From positions 1 through 64,000 of the forward strand of contig CADBZH010000001.1 of NCBI GenBank assembly GCA_902799045.1: 64,000 bases of DNA, in the 5' to 3' direction. Numbering within the stretch: the first letter of the stretch is position 1; each line of letters starts with the position of its first letter. Of the stretch, positions 59,599-64,000 are shown in pieces. Made by a program: the position numbers and the translations under genes. This stretch comes from an uncultured Eubacteriales bacterium. GTDB lineage: Bacteria; Bacillota; Clostridia; Christensenellales; Aristaeellaceae. The notes below the pieces were generated by a model. It was not told the DNA's origin. It searched no databases and was given only the letters and a program-made list of their open reading frames with translations.

Positions 59599-62500
59599 AT
59601 GCAGGAAAGCAACTGGAATCTGAATTGCCTGTTTGAGCCGATGGCCGGGCTGACGGCCTTCGGAGAGCTGACGCGCGCGCTGGAAAAGCCGGGGGTCTGT
59701 TCGCTGTACGGCCCGGACGACGCCCAGCGCGCCCATGTGCTGGCGGCGGCGGCAAGGGCGATGAACCGGCCGCTGCTGGTGATCGAGCCGAACGACCAGG
59801 CCGCGGCCCGCATGACCGAGGACCTGAACGTGCTGCTCGGCGGCGCGGCGCGACAGCTGCCCGCCCGGGACATCACCTTCCTGAAGACCGCCGCCTCCAG
59901 CCGGGAGCTGTCCATGCGCCGCATCGAGGCGCTGGGCGACTGCCTGACGGGCGGCGCGCGGGCGCTGGTGGTGGCGGCGGACGCCATGCTGTTCCGGCTG
60001 GCGGAGCCCGGCGACTTTGCCGGGCGCATCATCGAGCTGTCCGAGGGCGACACCCTGGAGCCTTCGGAGCTGATGGCGCGGCTGACGGCGGCGGGCTACG
60101 AGCGCGTCCACCTGGTGGAGGCCCGGGGCCAGTGCGCGCTGCGCGGCGGCATCCTGGACGTGTACCCCGTGGGCGGGCCGAACGCGCTGCGCGTGGAGTT
60201 CTTCGACGACGAGGTGGATTCCATCCGCTCCTTCGACGTGATGACCCAGCGCTCCATCTCCCGCAGGCCCGGCGTGCGCCTCTACCCGGCCCAGGAGATC
60301 CTGCTGGACGCCGACGCCCGCGAACGCGCCGGCGAGGCCCTGCGCGCCATGCTGGAGGCGGGCGCGGGCAGCGGCGCGGCGGACCGCCAGAGCCGCATCG
60401 AGCGGGAGTTCGACCTGATCCCCTTCGACGAATTCCTGAAGCTGGCGAGCGAGGACGAGGAGGCCGAGGCCGAGCCGAAGCCCCGCAAGAAGGGCGGCAA
60501 GGCCGCCGTGGTGCAGATGCCCGCGCGGGTCACGGTGGGCAACGCGCTGCGCCGCAACTTTGAAAACGTGCTGGAGGCGCTGCGCACGGGCCGCGTGCCC
60601 GACGGCGCGGATTCGCTGCTGCCGGTGCTGCTGGACTACCGGCGCACCCCCGCGGACTACCTCGACGATCCCATCGTCGTATTCGACCAGCCGGACCGCC
60701 TGCGCGAGCGCTGCGAGAACCGCTTCCTGGAGTTCAAGGAGCGCTTTGACGACGCGCTGGAGCGCCAGGAGGCCCTGCCCTGCCAGATGGACCTGCTGCT
60801 GGGCTACGACGCGCTGCTGGAAGCGCTGAAGGGGCGCTCGACGCTGCTGACGAACCTGTTCATGCGCACCGAGCAGGATTTCAGGCCCGAGGCGCTGATC
60901 AAGCTGGAGTGCCGCAACGCCTCGGCCTATCAGGGCAACGTGAAGGAGCTGGCCCGGGACGTGAACCGCTGGAAGGAGCAGGGCTGGCGCGTGGCGCTGC
61001 TGGCGGGCGGCACGGCCCGCGGCGAGCGCCTGCAGGGCGCGCTGACCACCCAGGGCGGCCCCGCGCCGTTCGTGCCGGAGCCGCCGGAGGCGCTTTTGCC
61101 CGGCGAGTCTGTCATCCTGCCGGTGACGCTGAACCGCGGCTTCCTGTATCCCCAGATCCGCCTCGCGATCGTGGCGGAGTCGGACATCTACGGCGTCAAT
61201 CGCCAGCGCAGCCGTTCCCGCGCCAACACCGGCGAGAAGCTCGCCGCCTTCACGGATCTGAAGGTGGGCGACTACGTCGTGCACGAAAACCACGGCATCG
61301 GCCAGTACATGGGCATGGTGCGCCTGGCCAGCGACGGCACCTATCGCGATTTCCTGCACATCCGCTATCAGGGCAGCGACAAGCTGTACGTGCCCACGGA
61401 CCAGCTGGACCGCGTGCAAAAGTACATCGGCAGCGAGGGAGAGGCCCCGAAGCTGAACCGCCTGTCCGGCGGCGAATGGCAGAAGCAGAAGAGCAGGGTG
61501 CGCCAGAGCATCCAGGCCATCGCGGGCGACCTGCTGAAGCTCTATGCCCAGCGCGAGTCCATCCCCGGCTATGCCTTTGACCCGGACACCCCCTGGCAGC
61601 GCGAGTTTGAGGACGGCTTTCCCTACGAGGAGACGCCGGACCAGCTGGCCGCCATCGAGGATATCAAGCGGGACATGGAAAAACCGAAGATCATGGACCG
61701 GCTGCTCTGCGGCGACGTGGGCTACGGCAAGACCGAGGTGGCCCTGCGGGCCATCTTCAAGTGCGTGATGAGCGGCAAGCAGGCCGCCATGCTGGCCCCG
61801 ACCACGATCCTGGTCCAGCAGCACTACGCCACGATGCTGAACCGCTTCGCCGGCTTCCCCATCCGCGTGGAGACCATCAGCCGCTTCAAGACCGCCGCCG
61901 AGCAGAAGGAGATCCTTGCGAAGCTGGCCTCCGGCGAGCTGGACGTGGTGGTGGGCACCCACCGGCTCCTGGCGAAGGACGTGCGGTTCAAGGATCTGGG
62001 CCTTCTGGTGGTGGACGAGGAGCAGCGCTTCGGCGTCACCCACAAGGAGGCCATCAAGCAGATGAAGCGCTCGGTGGACGTGCTGACGCTGACGGCCACC
62101 CCGATCCCGCGCACGCTGCACATGAGCATGGTGGGCATCCGCGATATGTCGCTGTTGCAGTCCCCGCCGGAGGAGCGCTATCCGGTGCAGACCTACGTGG
62201 TGGAATACTCCGACGGGCTGGTGCGCGACGCCATCCTGCGGGAGCTGAGCCGCGGCGGCCAGGTGTACGTGCTGCACAACCGCGTCCAGACCATCGAGGT
62301 GATGTTCGCGCGCCTGAAGAAGCTGGTGCCGGAGGCGCGGATCGCCATCGGCCACGGCCAGATGCGCGAGCACGCCCTGGAGGACGTGATGCTGGACTTC
62401 TACGACGGCAAGTTTGACGTGCTGCTGTGCACGACGATCATCGAGGCGGGGCTGGACGTGCCCCGGGCGAACACGCTGATCGTCTGCGACGCGGACCGCT

Positions 62501-63330
62501 TCGGCCTGGCCCAGCTCTATCAGCTGCGCGGCCGCGTGGGCCGCAGCAACCGCCTGGCCTATGCCTACCTGACGGTGAACCCCAGCAAGGTGCTCACCGA
62601 GGCGGCGGACAAGCGGCTCAACGCCATCCGGGAGTTCACGGAGTTCGGCTCCGGCTTCCGCGTGGCCATGCGCGACCTGGAGATCCGCGGCGCGGGCAAC
62701 CTGCTGGGCAGCGAGCAGAGCGGCTTCATGGCCTCCGTGGGCTACGACCTGTACGTGAAGATGATCGAGGAGACCGTGCGCCAGCTGCGCGGCGACGTCA
62801 GCCAGGGCGATATCGAGACCCGCGTCGACCTGAAGATCGACGCCTACCTGCCCCAGGAGTACATCGCCAACGACCTGCTGCGCGTGGAGATGTACAAGAA
62901 GATCGCCTCCATCCGCAACCGGGACAACCGCGACGACCTGACGGAGGAATTGATCGACCGCTTCGGCGACCCGAACCGCCCGGTGATGAACCTGATCGAG
63001 ATCGCCCATTTGAAGGCGCTTTGCTCGCGGCTGGGCATCGACTATGTGACGATGCGCGGCGAGGAGCTGATGATGCGCTTTTCGATGGCGGCGGAGATCG
63101 ACCCCGTGCGCGCCATGACCGCGCTGCGCGGCTTTCCCCGATACCTGCGGATCAAGGCCGTCAACCCCATGGAGATCTATTACTACGAGCGCCACAAGGA
63201 CGCCGAGGCCCTGCTCAAGGGCTGCGTGAAGGTGATGGAGCAGGTGGTGGCGCAATTCGAGGCGGCTGACCCGGAGGAAGAGGAAACGGAGAGCGGGGGT
63301 AGTGGACAGGAATCAGGGAAGAGGGATTAG
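59599..63330 (+). CDS. mfd: Transcription-repair coupling factor
   Basis: A 1243-residue DNA translocase that removes stalled RNA polymerase and recruits UvrA. N-terminal UvrB-like domains (~1-350) start CLFEPMAGLTAFGELTRAL; an unusual Glu/Lys-rich segment (EDEEAEAEPKPRKKGGK) near 290-310 helps explain its above-average length. The RNA-polymerase-interaction domain (TGEKLAAFTDLKVGDYVVHENHGIGQYMGM) is near 545-580. Helicase motifs: GDVGYGKTE (705-713), DEEQRFG (806-812) and the RAD-like RGRVGRSNRLAYAYL. GGGAGA is only a few bases before the ATG at 59599. Confidence 0.96.
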   Translation: MQESNWNLNCLFEPMAGLTAFGELTRALEKPGVCSLYGPDDAQRAHVLAAAARAMNRPLLVIEPNDQAAARMTEDLNVLLGGAARQLPARDITFLKTAASSRELSMRRIEALGDCLTGGARALVVAADAMLFRLAEPGDFAGRIIELSEGDTLEPSELMARLTAAGYERVHLVEARGQCALRGGILDVYPVGGPNALRVEFFDDEVDSIRSFDVMTQRSISRRPGVRLYPAQEILLDADARERAGEALRAMLEAGAGSGAADRQSRIEREFDLIPFDEFLKLASEDEEAEAEPKPRKKGGKAAVVQMPARVTVGNALRRNFENVLEALRTGRVPDGADSLLPVLLDYRRTPADYLDDPIVVFDQPDRLRERCENRFLEFKERFDDALERQEALPCQMDLLLGYDALLEALKGRSTLLTNLFMRTEQDFRPEALIKLECRNASAYQGNVKELARDVNRWKEQGWRVALLAGGTARGERLQGALTTQGGPAPFVPEPPEALLPGESVILPVTLNRGFLYPQIRLAIVAESDIYGVNRQRSRSRANTGEKLAAFTDLKVGDYVVHENHGIGQYMGMVRLASDGTYRDFLHIRYQGSDKLYVPTDQLDRVQKYIGSEGEAPKLNRLSGGEWQKQKSRVRQSIQAIAGDLLKLYAQRESIPGYAFDPDTPWQREFEDGFPYEETPDQLAAIEDIKRDMEKPKIMDRLLCGDVGYGKTEVALRAIFKCVMSGKQAAMLAPTTILVQQHYATMLNRFAGFPIRVETISRFKTAAEQKEILAKLASGELDVVVGTHRLLAKDVRFKDLGLLVVDEEQRFGVTHKEAIKQMKRSVDVLTLTATPIPRTLHMSMVGIRDMSLLQSPPEERYPVQTYVVEYSDGLVRDAILRELSRGGQVYVLHNRVQTIEVMFARLKKLVPEARIAIGHGQMREHALEDVMLDFYDGKFDVLLCTTIIEAGLDVPRANTLIVCDADRFGLAQLYQLRGRVGRSNRLAYAYLTVNPSKVLTEAADKRLNAIREFTEFGSGFRVAMRDLEIRGAGNLLGSEQSGFMASVGYDLYVKMIEETVRQLRGDVSQGDIETRVDLKIDAYLPQEYIANDLLRVEMYKKIASIRNRDNRDDLTEELIDRFGDPNRPVMNLIEIAHLKALCSRLGIDYVTMRGEELMMRFSMAAEIDPVRAMTALRGFPRYLRIKAVNPMEIYYYERHKDAEALLKGCVKVMEQVVAQFEAADPEEEETESGGSGQESGKRD

Positions 63331-63611
63331 GAATAGTGCCTTCCCCTCTGGGGAAGGTGGCACGGCGAAGCGGTGACGGATGAGGTCGTCTCACCCTTCC
63401 CACAATGTATAGCAGCATCCTGTTCCATGCTTTGGGGACCGGATTGCCACATCGAACCCTTCGGGTTCTCCTCGCAATGACGTTGTACAGATTCGGACCG
63501 GTTGGACATCATTCCAGCCGCAGGCCGATTCACCCTTCCGTAGGGGCGGCGTTGCGCCGCCCGCCCCAGGCTTCCTCAGAGAGGGAGCCCACTCGACCTG
63601 GAGGAGCCGCC
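63331..63611. other. Intergenic region with repeat fragments
   Basis: Holds CGGATGAGGTCGTC (63377-63390, inverse of motifs near 507 and 8676), a GGGGAAGGTGGCACGGCGAA fragment and a GTAGGGGCGGCGTTGCGCCG copy (63540-63567). No terminator or promoter is convincing. Confidence 0.6.
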
Positions 63612-64000
63612 ATGCAGACCATTGAGATCATCGGCCAGAACTACTTCGGCCACTGGAACCGCGTCCGCACCGCCTGCCGGGGCATCGTGCTGCGGGACGG
63701 GGAAATCCTTCTGAGTCACGAGACCGAGAACGGCCAGTACATGATTCCCGGCGGCGGCCTGGAGACGGGTGAAACGGACGCCGGATGCTGCGCCCGCGAG
63801 GTGGCCGAGGAGACGGGCTTCATGGTCGAGCCCGGCGGATGCGCGCTGGAGCTCGACGAATACTACGAGGACGTGAAATACATCAGCCGGTTCTTCTTCT
63901 GTACGCCCGTGGGGACGACCGAGCGCCATCTCACGGAGAGGGAAAGGGCGGTGGGCATGGAGCCCCGCTGGCTGCCGGTGGGAGCTGCCATCGAGGAGTT
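63612..64000 (+). CDS. Nudix hydrolase (truncated by window end)
   Basis: The first 129 codons of a Nudix protein. The Nudix box is complete: G-x5-E-x7-REV-x-EE-x-G-F in GGLETGETDAGCCAREVAEETGF. Nudix enzymes hydrolyse nucleoside diphosphates linked to another group; the substrate is unclear. GGAGG is seven bases before the ATG. The 3' end lies beyond position 64000. Confidence 0.88.
   Translation, partial: MQTIEIIGQNYFGHWNRVRTACRGIVLRDGEILLSHETENGQYMIPGGGLETGETDAGCCAREVAEETGFMVEPGGCALELDEYYEDVKYISRFFFCTPVGTTERHLTERERAVGMEPRWLPVGAAIEE

Noticed and set aside
59422..63255. 1277-residue antisense frame opposite mfd
   Set aside because: Same high-G+C artefact; composition is low-complexity His/Ala/Leu, and mfd in sense is unambiguous.

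Overview
The window is high-G+C DNA from a low-complexity-signal-peptide Firmicute, most likely a gut or rumen Clostridia member; Christensenellales-like is my inference and is not proven here. Evidence: strong GGAGG ribosome sites with frequent TTG/GTG starts; sigma-A promoters (TTGACA-17-TATAAT type); a lexA/mraZ/dcw/ftsZ/pth/mfd gene order; a MurE with the meso-DAP signature DNPR; many secreted proteins with MKK...A(L)AE leaders; and dense palindromic intergenic repeats.

Layout, left to right. (1) 1-94: the 3' end of a 5S rRNA and its terminator, so an rRNA operon ends at the left edge. (2) 799-5153: a GH3 glycosidase and a convergent MATE pump sharing a bidirectional terminator. (3) 5154-11686 (minus): a MacB-like ABC exporter operon (adaptor, ATPase, permease) followed by two further adaptor-like secreted proteins and a Pro/Thr-repeat protein between them. 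(4) 12009-14442: a small membrane protein and a secreted GLUG-type beta-repeat protein. (5) 14955-18103: a compact cluster of AMP-dependent acyl ligase, acyl carrier protein and a TrpB-type PLP enzyme without trpA. (6) 18352-22202 (minus): a second GH3 enzyme and a secreted protein. (7) 22523-31892: an HD-GYP protein with a duplicated C-terminal domain, a YdcF-like membrane protein and four secreted proteins, two with SH3b domains. (8) 32228-38931 (minus): an NHLP/NHLM-type peptide export locus. It encodes a Gly-Gly leader precursor, a miniature HlyD protein, a C39-peptidase ABC exporter, a second ABC exporter, an unknown protein and a response-regulator-like protein lacking its phospho-acceptor Asp. 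(9) 39167-43661: a LacI-sensor/GGDEF fusion and a polar amino acid ABC importer. (10) 43814-45514: a secreted 5'-nucleotidase. (11) 45637-63330: lexA divergent from a reduced division/cell-wall cluster (mraZ, ftsL-like, PASTA PBP, murE, mraY, murD, ftsW, ftsQ, ftsA, ftsZ), then pth and mfd. (12) 63612-end: a truncated Nudix gene.

The most unusual system is region 8. The Gly-Gly leader is joined to a Cys-free core resembling a bacterial SH3 (wall-binding) domain, with no recognisable maturation enzyme, so the exporter may deliver a folded wall-binding miniprotein rather than a modified bacteriocin. Also notable are the acyl-ligase/ACP/TrpB cluster, the multi-adaptor ABC operon with an 11-bp-period operator-like repeat, and a family of MITE-like palindromic elements, one copy carrying a nested three-hairpin insert.
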